Positions 17,231-24,613 of a stretch of 61,257 nt of DNA are shown here, in pieces (position 1 is the first letter of the stretch; each line of letters starts with the position of its first letter). Under the pieces are notes generated by a model. The model had not been told where the DNA came from. It saw only the letters and a list, made by a program, of their open reading frames with translations, and made no database searches. A program made the translations under genes and the position numbers. Location: positions 1-61,257 of the forward strand of contig NZ_FMTT01000035.1 of the NCBI RefSeq assembly GCF_900100345.1, given 5' to 3'. This DNA comes from Paenibacillus tianmuensis (GTDB lineage: Bacteria; Bacillota; Bacilli; Paenibacillales; NBRC-103111).

Positions 17231-18336
17231 TAGGAATCGCCTCCGATATAGTGCCGTTTGCGCATCACGTCCGGATAAACGAGCCGCTCGCCCAACTGGT
17301 CGCCGGCCAGCTTCAACGCTTCCAGGTGGTCTCCGACGATCATGGAGGTGACCGGACTGCGGCGGCCCCTGTCTAGCATCCGCCGCTTGCTGCCCCGGAT
17401 GACGTTAACCTGACCCGCCTTGCCGACCCGCAGCTTCCGGAGTACGGCCAGCGCGTGCGCTTTGGGCGGTACCGACAGCAGCTCAAGACCCAGCGTCTCT
17501 ATCGCCCGACGCGATAAGGCGTGCGGTACGGCCGTGAGCGAGCAGGCCTTCAGATCCGGTCTGCCAAGCGCCGTGTTTAAAAATTGCTTCATGATCGTGA
17601 CGGAATCCTGACGGTCAATACGACTCAGGTACGGCTGGACATTGTTGAGCGCTACGTCCAGTCCTTTTTCGATTCCGTGAATGAAGGGCACGAGCTTCTT
17701 CGCCGGAATCGGCATGTCCCCATTGGTGAAGAGCAGGATGTCGGCCTTTGCCAGCTTGGCCCCGACCGACCTTCCTACGTCGTGACCAAGCGCCTGCGGA
17801 TAAGACAACACGATGGCCCGGGAAGCTGCTCTGGCTTTCCGGAACGTATTGTCGACCGAGCCGTTGACGATCACATAAATCTCGTCCGTGAGCCGGCTTG
17901 CTTCCTTCAGCACAGCGGCTATCGTGCGTCCTTCGTTCTTGGCCGATACGATAACGGCTACCGTGCGCTCCGTCGGGAGCGGCACCCAGTTGGGCGCAGG
18001 CCGGTTCATGCCCACGAAGAAGCCCCGGACGTACCCGGCGGCAGCTTCGTGATAGCGGCCCCCCGGGTAACCGGTCAAGCCGCGCTCCTTCACCCGCGCT
18101 GACCAACCCCGGTTCAGCAGCCGGCGCAGCCCTCTCCCGCCGTCCGGAGGCTTGAGCGGCGCATCCTTGCGGCCGAGCCGAAACCCGAGCCGGTAAGCGG
18201 CCCCGCCATGCGCCCGCTTCTTCCGCGCAGGCGCAGCCGATACGGTCGCTTGGCCGTTCTCTTCCGGCGGCTGCATGCGAATCTGCCGGCCTCGAACCGC
18301 CGGATTGTCAACCAACATCGCCTGTTGCTGCCTCAT
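17230..18336 (-). CDS. Family 2 glycosyltransferase with basic, Gly-aromatic N-terminal extension
   Basis: 368 residues. The GT2 catalytic half starts near residue 120 (VAVIVSAKNEGRTIAAVLKE, then IVNGSVDNTF, then LLFTNGDM). Ahead of it lies about 115 residues, basic and containing AAYRLGFRLGRKD and later GYVRGFFVGMN. The same Gly-aromatic-x2-Gly pattern opens the CgeB-like proteins and ends the small basic protein in this operon. The catalytic half is a paralogue of the next gene upstream: GHDVGRS, NAALGRPDLK and VGDHLEALK are shared. The ATG at 18336 has GAGGTGA upstream; GTG at 18348 lies inside that site. Confidence 0.82.
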   Translation of the reverse strand: MRQQQAMLVDNPAVRGRQIRMQPPEENGQATVSAAPARKKRAHGGAAYRLGFRLGRKDAPLKPPDGGRGLRRLLNRGWSARVKERGLTGYPGGRYHEAAAGYVRGFFVGMNRPAPNWVPLPTERTVAVIVSAKNEGRTIAAVLKEASRLTDEIYVIVNGSVDNTFRKARAASRAIVLSYPQALGHDVGRSVGAKLAKADILLFTNGDMPIPAKKLVPFIHGIEKGLDVALNNVQPYLSRIDRQDSVTIMKQFLNTALGRPDLKACSLTAVPHALSRRAIETLGLELLSVPPKAHALAVLRKLRVGKAGQVNVIRGSKRRMLDRGRRSPVTSMIVGDHLEALKLAGDQLGERLVYPDVMRKRHYIGGDS

Positions 18337-18389
18337 CGATGAAATCACCTCACGCTGTTGCGGTTTCGCATCAAATGGTTATGGGGCCC

Positions 18390-19109
18390 TCATTCGCCTG
18401 TCGTCGTGAGCAACCAGCGAACCGCCTCCAGATGGTCCCCTACGATCAATTGACCGACCGTATCGGTGCCAAGCGACGTCCATTGCCGCTTGCGCAGCGG
18501 ATTCAAGCGGCCGACCGGTACCAGATGAACCGGCCTCACGACAAGCCCCTTTTGCACGGCCATCGCGTGCGCCTTAGGAGGCACCGCCAGCGCTCCCGCT
18601 CCGATCGCTTCAAGCGCCTTGCGGCTGATCGCATGAGGAACCGTCGTCATCGAGGTTCCCTTCAGATCGGGCCGGCCGAGCGCCGCATTCAGCGCATGCT
18701 TCGCCAGCACGACCGGATGAGTCCTTCGTCTATGGATCGGTCCCAAATAGTGGTTCAAAGCCACATCCACTCCGCTGTGCACCGCATGAACGAACCGTCT
18801 CAGATCGCACGCGGGAATGACCATATCGGCATCGACGAACAACAGGATTTCCCCGTTCGCATGGCTGGCTCCGATGCTGCGTCCGACGTCGTGACCGAGC
18901 GGTTCCGGGAAGCTGATGACCCTCGCACCCATCGATTCGGCGATTTGCTCCGAGCCGTCGGTCGAGCCGTTGGCCACGACGATGATTTCCAGCTTCTCCG
19001 CCCCGATCTTCGTCACTTCCCGGAGCACGGCAGGCAGCTTTTGTACCTCGTTGATCACGGGGATAATAACCGAGACGTTCGCCGTCCGCACCGCAGCCGC
19101 CTCCAGCAT
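18390..19109 (-). CDS. Family 2 glycosyltransferase
   Basis: 239 residues from the chosen start. VSVIIPVINEVQKLP, VVANGSTDGSEQ and LLFVDADMVIP are the GT2 nucleotide- and metal-binding blocks. GHDVGRSIGASHANG and the GRPDLKGTSMTTVPHAISRKALE region are shared with the neighbouring gene at 17230, so the two arose by duplication. ATG at 19109 has GGGGAGG 4 nt before it. An in-frame ATG at 19238 would add 43 residues (including GRSIAELFDGEGEALVRH) and overlap the upstream gene by 22 nt; I cannot rule that out. Confidence 0.82.
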   Translation of the reverse strand: MLEAAAVRTANVSVIIPVINEVQKLPAVLREVTKIGAEKLEIIVVANGSTDGSEQIAESMGARVISFPEPLGHDVGRSIGASHANGEILLFVDADMVIPACDLRRFVHAVHSGVDVALNHYLGPIHRRRTHPVVLAKHALNAALGRPDLKGTSMTTVPHAISRKALEAIGAGALAVPPKAHAMAVQKGLVVRPVHLVPVGRLNPLRKRQWTSLGTDTVGQLIVGDHLEAVRWLLTTTGE

Positions 19110-19216
19110 GGTACCTCCCCGTTTACGAGACTTGCGAATGTGTCTCACCAGAGCTTCCCCCTCTCCATCAAACAATTCCGCAATACTCCTGCCCCAGAAA
19201 GAAGCGCCGCTTCCCG

Positions 19217-20125
19217 TTACCGGACCGGCTGCATCCATTCGCGCAGTTCTTCGAGCATGCGATCGTGGCCGGGCACGGCAAAATCAAGCTCGGGGCGGGT
19301 CGATCGCAGCGTACGGTCCAGCGCGACGGCATCGTCGGGCCGGATGCGGACATCCTGCTTGTCGAATATCCGCCTCATTCGCTCCAGCAGCTCGTATTTG
19401 CTGATCGTCTCAGCCGCGGTCAAATGAACGATGCCGCTTAAGCGGTCTCCCCGCTCCGCCGCACAATGAATAAATCTCGCCAGCTCCAGCGTTGTCACCC
19501 CGTTCCACAGCACGCGGACAAACCCGCGGATTTCCCCCCGCTGCCGCAGGAACCATGGAAGCAGCCCGCTGCCTTCCTCCCGCAGCTCCGGCCCGATCAG
19601 CGACGTGCGAATCGTCAGATGCGGCGCGCGAACGACTTCACCGAGCGCCTTCGTTCTGGCATACGCCGTCGTCCCGTCGGGCACGTGACGTTCTTCGTAG
19701 CGGCCGCGGTCCCCCAGAAATACGCTGTCGGTGCTGATCTGAATGAGGCGGGCTTGAAGCCGGTCGGCTAACTCCGCAAGCTGGTGCGGGAACAGACCAT
19801 TGATCCGGACGGCCTCAAGCTCCCTTTGCCTGGCCGCATCGTACATAATACCGTGAGCGTTGACAATCAGCTCGGGACGAACGGCCTCCACCAGCTTGTC
19901 GACCATCACGCTATCCGACGCGTCAAGACGCAGACCCGCTCCCGGGAGCGGGTATTCGCAGTCTGATTTTCCATACTCCGTCGTATAGAATACTTCATAC
20001 GAAGTGTGCGCGGCCAAATACCGCAGCAGCATGTGTCCTGCCATCCCATCGCCGCCGATCACGAGCACTCTCTTCGGCTCCTGCCTCCCGTACGGCCGCC
20101 TTTCCTCATCGCAGTGACTCACCAC
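19217..20125 (-). CDS. RmlD-like sugar-nucleotide reductase (SDR family)
   Basis: About 302 residues. VLVIGGDGMAGHMLLRYL is the NAD(P)-binding start, VNAHGIMYDAA and QISTDSVFLGDRGRY follow the RmlD pattern, and AYARTKALGE supplies the Tyr-x3-Lys pair. It is a predicted dTDP-4-dehydro-sugar reductase or related activity, distinct from the canonical RfbD at 23450. No ATG is available. GTG at 20125, 9 nt after GGGAGG, is favoured; TTG at 20128 is also possible. The upstream 200-bp gap (20126-20325) holds a CCGCCT/AGGCGG hairpin at 20208-20223 and no gene. Confidence 0.75.
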   Translation of the reverse strand: MVSHCDEERRPYGRQEPKRVLVIGGDGMAGHMLLRYLAAHTSYEVFYTTEYGKSDCEYPLPGAGLRLDASDSVMVDKLVEAVRPELIVNAHGIMYDAARQRELEAVRINGLFPHQLAELADRLQARLIQISTDSVFLGDRGRYEERHVPDGTTAYARTKALGEVVRAPHLTIRTSLIGPELREEGSGLLPWFLRQRGEIRGFVRVLWNGVTTLELARFIHCAAERGDRLSGIVHLTAAETISKYELLERMRRIFDKQDVRIRPDDAVALDRTLRSTRPELDFAVPGHDRMLEELREWMQPVR

Positions 20126-20325
20126 CAATTGACGCCTCCCCGATTGCAATCCAAGTCCTATACTATATTAGGAAATGAACCGGGCCGGCACGACATTTAC
20201 CCAATCGGCCGCCTAAAGAGGCGGTTCCATGCCTGTCCACATATCGAGAGGGCTTGTCCGGCTCGCAGGATCGAAGGGCCGGACATGCCTCCTTGAGAAA
20301 TATCCGGCATGTAACGGCGCTCCGT

Positions 20326-20589
20326 TCAGCCTTCCGGCGCTCCGCCGTCTTGAAGCCCTTTGGCGAAGCCCGACGCAAAGCCTTCCTTGTATGCCTTGTT
20401 GAATGCTTTGTTGTAGACTCGCCGGAAAATGCGCGGCCTTGGCTTTACAGCACGACGCCGTCGACCCGTCTTCGGCGCACGGCGTCGGGCCGTCCGTCGG
20501 TTGCGGATCGGCCGAAGGCTTCGCTTCCCCTTTCGGACCCGGCGCGGCTTGCTCCTGCCCGCCCGCTTGCTCGCCATGCGTTTAGCCAT
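20326..20589 (-). CDS. Small highly basic protein with Gly-aromatic C-terminal helix
   Basis: 87 residues. The first 55 are mostly Arg and Lys, with RRRAPKTGRRRR. The end is a short periodic segment, KAFNKAYKEGFASGFAKGLQDG, with aromatic residues every three or four positions. The ATG is well supported (AAGGAGG upstream). I do not recognise a named family. The tail resembles the Gly-aromatic motif at the N-termini of the neighbouring glycosyltransferases, so it may be a coat-associated partner or anchor with the same targeting element. The composition is also compatible with DNA or polyanion binding. Confidence 0.7.
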   Translation of the reverse strand: MAKRMASKRAGRSKPRRVRKGKRSLRPIRNRRTARRRAPKTGRRRRAVKPRPRIFRRVYNKAFNKAYKEGFASGFAKGLQDGGAPEG

Positions 20590-20696
20590 CCTCCGCCCCT
20601 CCTTTCATCTGCATGCATCTATACACCCTATGCGGATGGATGCGGAAACGGACGAAGTCAGTCGCCTATTTCGCAGCAGCAGGCAAGCTAAACGCA

Positions 20697-21848
20697 TCAG
20701 CCGGGAGCGCCCCCGAACAAAATGCGCATCATTTGCGCGATCCTATGGGCATACGTATGCTCCTGCATGGTGCGCCGCAGCGCATTGAGCGCGATAAACC
20801 GCCGCTCTTCTTCATGATGCAAGTAATAATCGATTTTTTGCATCAACTCGCCGGGCGACGCATAGGTGACGATCTCCTGTCCCGGTGTATAAAAACGGGT
20901 AATATCGCTGCGGATATCGGTGAGCAGCAGCGTCCCGCAGCCCGCGATCTCGAACGTCCGCGGATTCGGCGATACGGCTCCGATGTATTGGCTGTTGAAG
21001 TTATAGGTCGGGTCGTCCGTTGCCCGGTGCAGATTGATCACAATTTTCGTCCCGTTGTAATGCGCGGCCGTTTCCTCCGCCCCCATCCACTTGTTCAGGG
21101 CGATCTTTCGGCGCAGCATCCGAAATTGGCGCAGCCTCTGCCACCAGATGCCCGCGATGTACGTATTTCTCGCCGCCAGAAAAGGCGTCATCCGATTGAA
21201 AAAGGCTACCCGATTCCAATAGGCGGAGCCGATAAAGCTGATATCGTGCCGGTATTTGGCCGGAATCCGCTTCGGCCGAAAGATCGACGAGTTCGCGGCA
21301 AAAGGCAAGTAGTGGACCTGCTTGCAGCCGAGCCGGCGGTAAAACTCCACACAGGTAAGCTCAAGCGTAAATACGACGTCGTAATGCGTGACGAGGGGCA
21401 GTGTCAGATCTGTGTAATACGGATCGTCCGTAAGCCAGATCGCCGTACGGATTCCTTCAGCCCGCAGCTCGTCGATCCGCTCGCCGGATATCGTCAATCC
21501 TTCCAGCACGAGTACGATGTCGGGCCGCGTCTTCATGGCCGCGGACTTCAAATCCTGGGTCGGCTTCCGAACAATCAGCTCGCGTACCAGCAGCCGCAGC
21601 GCCCCGATAATGGACTCGTCCAGCGGCGAATACGGGGGGCCTTTGCCTGAGGTCACATACATGACCCGGACGTCCCACCAGCCGACCGGATCGTTCGGCA
21701 GCAGCCGCATGACAGCATCGCACCGGCCGAAATGATAGCCGCCGCTCAAGCCGAGCCGAAACCCGCGCTCCCAACCGCTTTGCGAAGCGGCGCGGCGGCG
21801 GGCTCGCGACACTCGCTTTACGTTGGAGCGTGCTGTTTTTCTGGACAT
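20697..21848 (-). CDS. CgeB-like glycosyltransferase (spore maturation type)
   Basis: 383 residues. A basic head (KTARSNVKRVSRARRR) is followed by GWERGFRLGLSGGYHFGR. The GT-B-like body has FTLELTCVEFYRRLGC, DISFIGSAYWNR, NFNSQYIGAVSPNPRTFEIAGCGTLLLTD and a C-terminal RRTMQEHTYAHRI. The NPRTFEIAGCG.LLLTD motif is characteristic of CgeB/YkvP-type proteins, linked in Bacillus subtilis to spore outer-layer glycosylation. It is a tandem paralogue of the next upstream gene. Donor unknown. There is no signal peptide, consistent with mother-cell cytoplasmic action. Confidence 0.83.
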   Translation of the reverse strand: MSRKTARSNVKRVSRARRRAASQSGWERGFRLGLSGGYHFGRCDAVMRLLPNDPVGWWDVRVMYVTSGKGPPYSPLDESIIGALRLLVRELIVRKPTQDLKSAAMKTRPDIVLVLEGLTISGERIDELRAEGIRTAIWLTDDPYYTDLTLPLVTHYDVVFTLELTCVEFYRRLGCKQVHYLPFAANSSIFRPKRIPAKYRHDISFIGSAYWNRVAFFNRMTPFLAARNTYIAGIWWQRLRQFRMLRRKIALNKWMGAEETAAHYNGTKIVINLHRATDDPTYNFNSQYIGAVSPNPRTFEIAGCGTLLLTDIRSDITRFYTPGQEIVTYASPGELMQKIDYYLHHEEERRFIALNALRRTMQEHTYAHRIAQMMRILFGGAPG

Positions 21849-21893
21849 GCTCCTGTCTCCCTTCTTTGGGTTAGTTGCTTGACGCTTGCCCCG

Positions 21894-23009
21894 TCAGTAG
21901 CCGAGTAAGCCTAGCAATTGACCGATCCGCGTGACGAACGAATGCTCCTGCATGGTCCGCCGCAAGCCGTTCAAAGCGATCTTCTGCCGCTCGGCGTCGT
22001 GCTTTAAATAATAGTCCAGCTTATCGATCAGTTCGCCGGCCGACCGGTAAATATCGAGCTCTACACCCGGCGTATAATAACGGGTCAGATCGTCGCGGAC
22101 GTCGGTAAGCTGCATCGTTCCGCACGCGGCGATTTCATAGGTGCGCGGGTTGATCGATTGGCCGGAAAGACCCCGGAGGTTGCGGTGATCTCTTCCGTGA
22201 CGGTGGCAGCCCCGGTGCAGGTTAATGACGATTTTGGCCCCGTTGTAGTAGTGAACCGTTTCCTCGATTGGAATCCAGCCGTCGCGTACGCTCCGCTTCA
22301 GCAGCCGGTACAACCGCATTCGTTCCCACAGCCCGCCGCCGACGATCACTTTTTTGCCCGACAAATACCCGGCAATTTGATCGAAGAACCGGACGCGGTT
22401 CCAGAACGCCATCCCGATGAAACATATGTCGGCATGGTAGCCGGAACTGATGGGAACGGGCCGGAACACGTCGGTATCGACGGCCAGCGGCACGTACAAA
22501 ACTTGAGAACAGCCGAGCGACAAATAGAACGGCACACAGCTCTGCTCATGCGTCGCCACGGCGTCGTAATGCGGAGCGATCGCTGCGGTATCGTCCGAAA
22601 AATACGGATCGTCTGCGAACCAGATCACCGTACGAATGCCGAGCTCCCGAATCCGGCCCACCTGCTGCAGATGATCGGCGGGAAAGACGTGAAGCCCGTT
22701 CAGCACTAGCAGCAGATCGGGCCGGTGCTGCTCCGCCAGCTCGAGCATGGCATCCGACGTTCCGACGACGGTTTCCCGGACCGTCCGCCGCAAGGCGGCA
22801 ATGACGCCGTTATCGATGGCCGGAAAGCCTTGCGGGATATACAGCACTTTCAGGTCATACCAAGCTGGCGCAACCGGCGGGGTCAACTTCCGGACAGCCT
22901 CGCTCCGTCCGTACCGATACCCTTGTTCGTAGCCGAGAAGCCCTCCCGTACGGCTTCCCTGCTGCCGCACGGCCGCTTTCCGGCGTGCGAGTTGTTGAGT
23001 CCGGCTCAT
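21894..23009 (-). CDS. CgeB-like glycosyltransferase (spore maturation type), paralogue
   Basis: 371 residues. Basic start, then GYEQGYRYGRSEAVRKL, then a body parallel to the neighbour at 20697: VATHEQSCVPFYLSLGC, DICFIGMAFWNRVRFF, NPRTYEIAACGTMQLTD, and LNGLRRTMQEHSFVTRI at the end. The two clearly arose by tandem duplication and have since diverged. ATG at 23009 is favoured, with AGGGGGTGA upstream; a GTG at 23018 overlaps that site. It is separated from rfbC by only 19 nt. The role is inferred from CgeB: addition of sugars to the spore surface. Confidence 0.83.
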   Translation of the reverse strand: MSRTQQLARRKAAVRQQGSRTGGLLGYEQGYRYGRSEAVRKLTPPVAPAWYDLKVLYIPQGFPAIDNGVIAALRRTVRETVVGTSDAMLELAEQHRPDLLLVLNGLHVFPADHLQQVGRIRELGIRTVIWFADDPYFSDDTAAIAPHYDAVATHEQSCVPFYLSLGCSQVLYVPLAVDTDVFRPVPISSGYHADICFIGMAFWNRVRFFDQIAGYLSGKKVIVGGGLWERMRLYRLLKRSVRDGWIPIEETVHYYNGAKIVINLHRGCHRHGRDHRNLRGLSGQSINPRTYEIAACGTMQLTDVRDDLTRYYTPGVELDIYRSAGELIDKLDYYLKHDAERQKIALNGLRRTMQEHSFVTRIGQLLGLLGY

Positions 23010-23028
23010 TGCGGTCACCCCCTATCGA

Positions 23029-23493
23029 TTACCGGAACCGGGTCGTCCAGTCGAAGCCGATCGCAGGATCGTCATACGCAATGCGGTATTCGTCAGGCTG
23101 CCCCGGATCGTAAGCCAGATTGGTAAAATAAACGATTGTCGCCGGCTTGACGCCGAGCACCCGGTATCCGTGAGCGACGCCCCGCGGAATAAACAGCAGA
23201 TACGGGTGGTCTTCGCCCATATAATGCACGGACGTTTGCCCATGCGTCGGGGAGTCGGCCCTCATGTCATGCAGCACGACCTGCGCGTGCCCGCTCGGAA
23301 AGAACCAAATGTCGTCCTGCCGTTTATGATAATGAAACGCCTTGATGACGCCCGGAAACGACATGGACAGCGACGCTTGACCGAACCGTCCGAACAAAGC
23401 GTCGTCCTCCCGCAAAATTTCCATAAAAAAGCCGCGGTCGTCGCTGTGCCTAACCAGCGGCTTCGATTGGACTCCTTCGATCGCCGTTTTCAT
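23029..23493 (-). CDS. rfbC: dTDP-4-dehydrorhamnose 3,5-epimerase-like protein
   Basis: 154 residues, a cupin-fold RmlC relative, somewhat shorter than the usual 180 or so. SDDRGFFMEILRED, SMSFPGVIKAFHYHKRQDDIWFF and LLFIPRGVAHGYRVLG match the family. His in HYHK and the late Tyr in TNLAYDPGQPDEYRI occupy expected positions. It resembles SpsL of the B. subtilis spore polysaccharide operon. It overlaps rfbD by 44 nt. Together they would convert dTDP-4-keto-6-deoxyglucose to dTDP-rhamnose, but the first two enzymes of that route are missing or broken here. Confidence 0.87.
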   Translation of the reverse strand: MKTAIEGVQSKPLVRHSDDRGFFMEILREDDALFGRFGQASLSMSFPGVIKAFHYHKRQDDIWFFPSGHAQVVLHDMRADSPTHGQTSVHYMGEDHPYLLFIPRGVAHGYRVLGVKPATIVYFTNLAYDPGQPDEYRIAYDDPAIGFDWTTRFR

Positions 23494-24340
23494 CGGTCTT
23501 CCCCCAATCGTTGCGCAAAAATGCCTCCAGCGCCGTTTTCCAATCTCTCATTCTCGGCAATCCGGCGAGCCGCAGCCCCCGGTCCGCGAAAGCCGAATGC
23601 GCCGGCCGGGGCGCAGGCAGCGCGTAATCGTCCGAGCGGGCGGGCCGGACCGCAATACCCGTGTGCCCGGCCAGCTCCAGAATCGTCTTGGCCAGCGCCC
23701 ATCGGGAGCAGTACCCCCGGTTCGCCACATGATAAATGCCGTAACGGTCCGTTTCCAGCAGTCCGCCGATGCATTCGGCCAAATCGTACGTGTAGGTCGG
23801 CGAACCGAACTGATCGTCGACGACGGTCAGCTCCTGCTGCCGTTCCGCAAGCGCCAGCACCTTCGTGACAAAGTTGTTTCCATCCTTGCCATACAGCCAT
23901 GACGTCCGGACGATAAAATGCCGCGGGCATACGGCCTGCACGAGCTGCTCGCCGAGCAGCTTGGATTTGCCGTATACGCTGAGCGGATTCGTACGGTCCT
24001 GTTCGTCGTACGGCTCCCCCTTGGTGCCGTCGAACACGTAATCGGTGCTGACATACACCATCTTGGCCCCAACCGCTTCCGCGGAGATGGCGACGTGGCT
24101 GGCGCCGATCGCGTTAATCCGGTACGTCTCTTCCGGCTCCGCCTCGGCTTGATCCACCTTCGTATAGGCCGCCGCATGCACAATCGCCTCGGGCTTCGCT
24201 TCCGCAATGAGCCGCCGTACCGCCTTTTCGTCGGCGATGTCCAACTGCTGCCGGGTGAAGGCCGTGCAGTGCCACCGCCCGAGCACCCGGACGAGATCCC
24301 GGCCCAGTTGCCCCCCGGCGCCGGTAATGAGTATTTTCAT
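23450..24340 (-). CDS. rfbD: dTDP-4-dehydrorhamnose reductase
   Basis: 296 residues. GAGGQLGRDLVRVL at the N-terminus, AAAYTKVDQAE near 65-75, STDYVFDGTKGEPYDE near 100-115, and the Tyr-x3-Lys pair in NPLSVYGKSKLLGE. This is the full RmlD/SpsK pattern. It reduces dTDP-4-keto-rhamnose to dTDP-L-rhamnose with NAD(P)H. The ATG at 24340 overlaps the TGA of the 23-codon rfbA stub (ATGA), so translation is probably coupled to that stub. A frame extending to 24604 has no family similarity upstream of this ATG. Confidence 0.92.
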   Translation of the reverse strand: MKILITGAGGQLGRDLVRVLGRWHCTAFTRQQLDIADEKAVRRLIAEAKPEAIVHAAAYTKVDQAEAEPEETYRINAIGASHVAISAEAVGAKMVYVSTDYVFDGTKGEPYDEQDRTNPLSVYGKSKLLGEQLVQAVCPRHFIVRTSWLYGKDGNNFVTKVLALAERQQELTVVDDQFGSPTYTYDLAECIGGLLETDRYGIYHVANRGYCSRWALAKTILELAGHTGIAVRPARSDDYALPAPRPAHSAFADRGLRLAGLPRMRDWKTALEAFLRNDWGKTDENGDRRSPIEAAG

Positions 24341-24408
24341 ACGCCCCCCCCTCTCGTCATCGGACGCAGCCGGGTACCAGTGCCGCCTGCGAGTATTATG
24401 CCTTTCAT
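24337..24408 (-). pseudogene. 23-codon stub of glucose-1-phosphate thymidylyltransferase (rfbA/spsI)
   Basis: The reading frame starts MKGIILAGGTGTRLRP, identical in pattern to the N-terminus of RfbA. It runs into MTRGGGV and a stop where the family continues with the PxxKxLLPVxxKP block. The remaining 260 or so residues are absent and nothing resembling them lies downstream. It keeps a good ribosome binding site (AAAGGAGA) and overlaps the rfbD start. This suggests a large internal deletion, leaving a leader that may still serve translation of rfbD. Confidence 0.8.
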
Positions 24409-24471
24409 CGCGCTTCTCCTTTCTCTCGTATGATGAGTGCGCATGGTTGGTACGGATGAATGCCATGCTCC

Positions 24472-24480
24472 TATGATATG
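24472..24480 (-). promoter_or_regulatory. SigmaK-like -10 (CATATCATA) ahead of the sps-like operon
   Basis: CATATCATA fits CATANNNTA and lies 64 nt before the first start codon (24408), almost the same distance as in the giant repeat gene. The expected AC is found 19 rather than 16-17 nt upstream, so the -35 is imperfect. Confidence 0.4.
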
Positions 24481-24559
24481 CACCCCACGGGCAGGTCTGG
24501 TGGACGAATACCATACGGGCCGAAAAATTGGCTCTTGTACCGAAAAATAGGGAAACGGC

Positions 24560-24590
24560 AAAAAGCCTGTCTCCGTTAATAGAGACAGGC
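24560..24590 (-). terminator. Terminator of the LRR/MORN gene
   Basis: Perfect arms GCCTGTCTC / GAGACAGGC with an 8-nt loop, followed on the minus strand by TTTTTGCC. It lies 24 nt past the stop codon. Confidence 0.85.
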
Positions 24591-24613
24591 CCGCTGTATA
24601 ACAATAACCCGCT

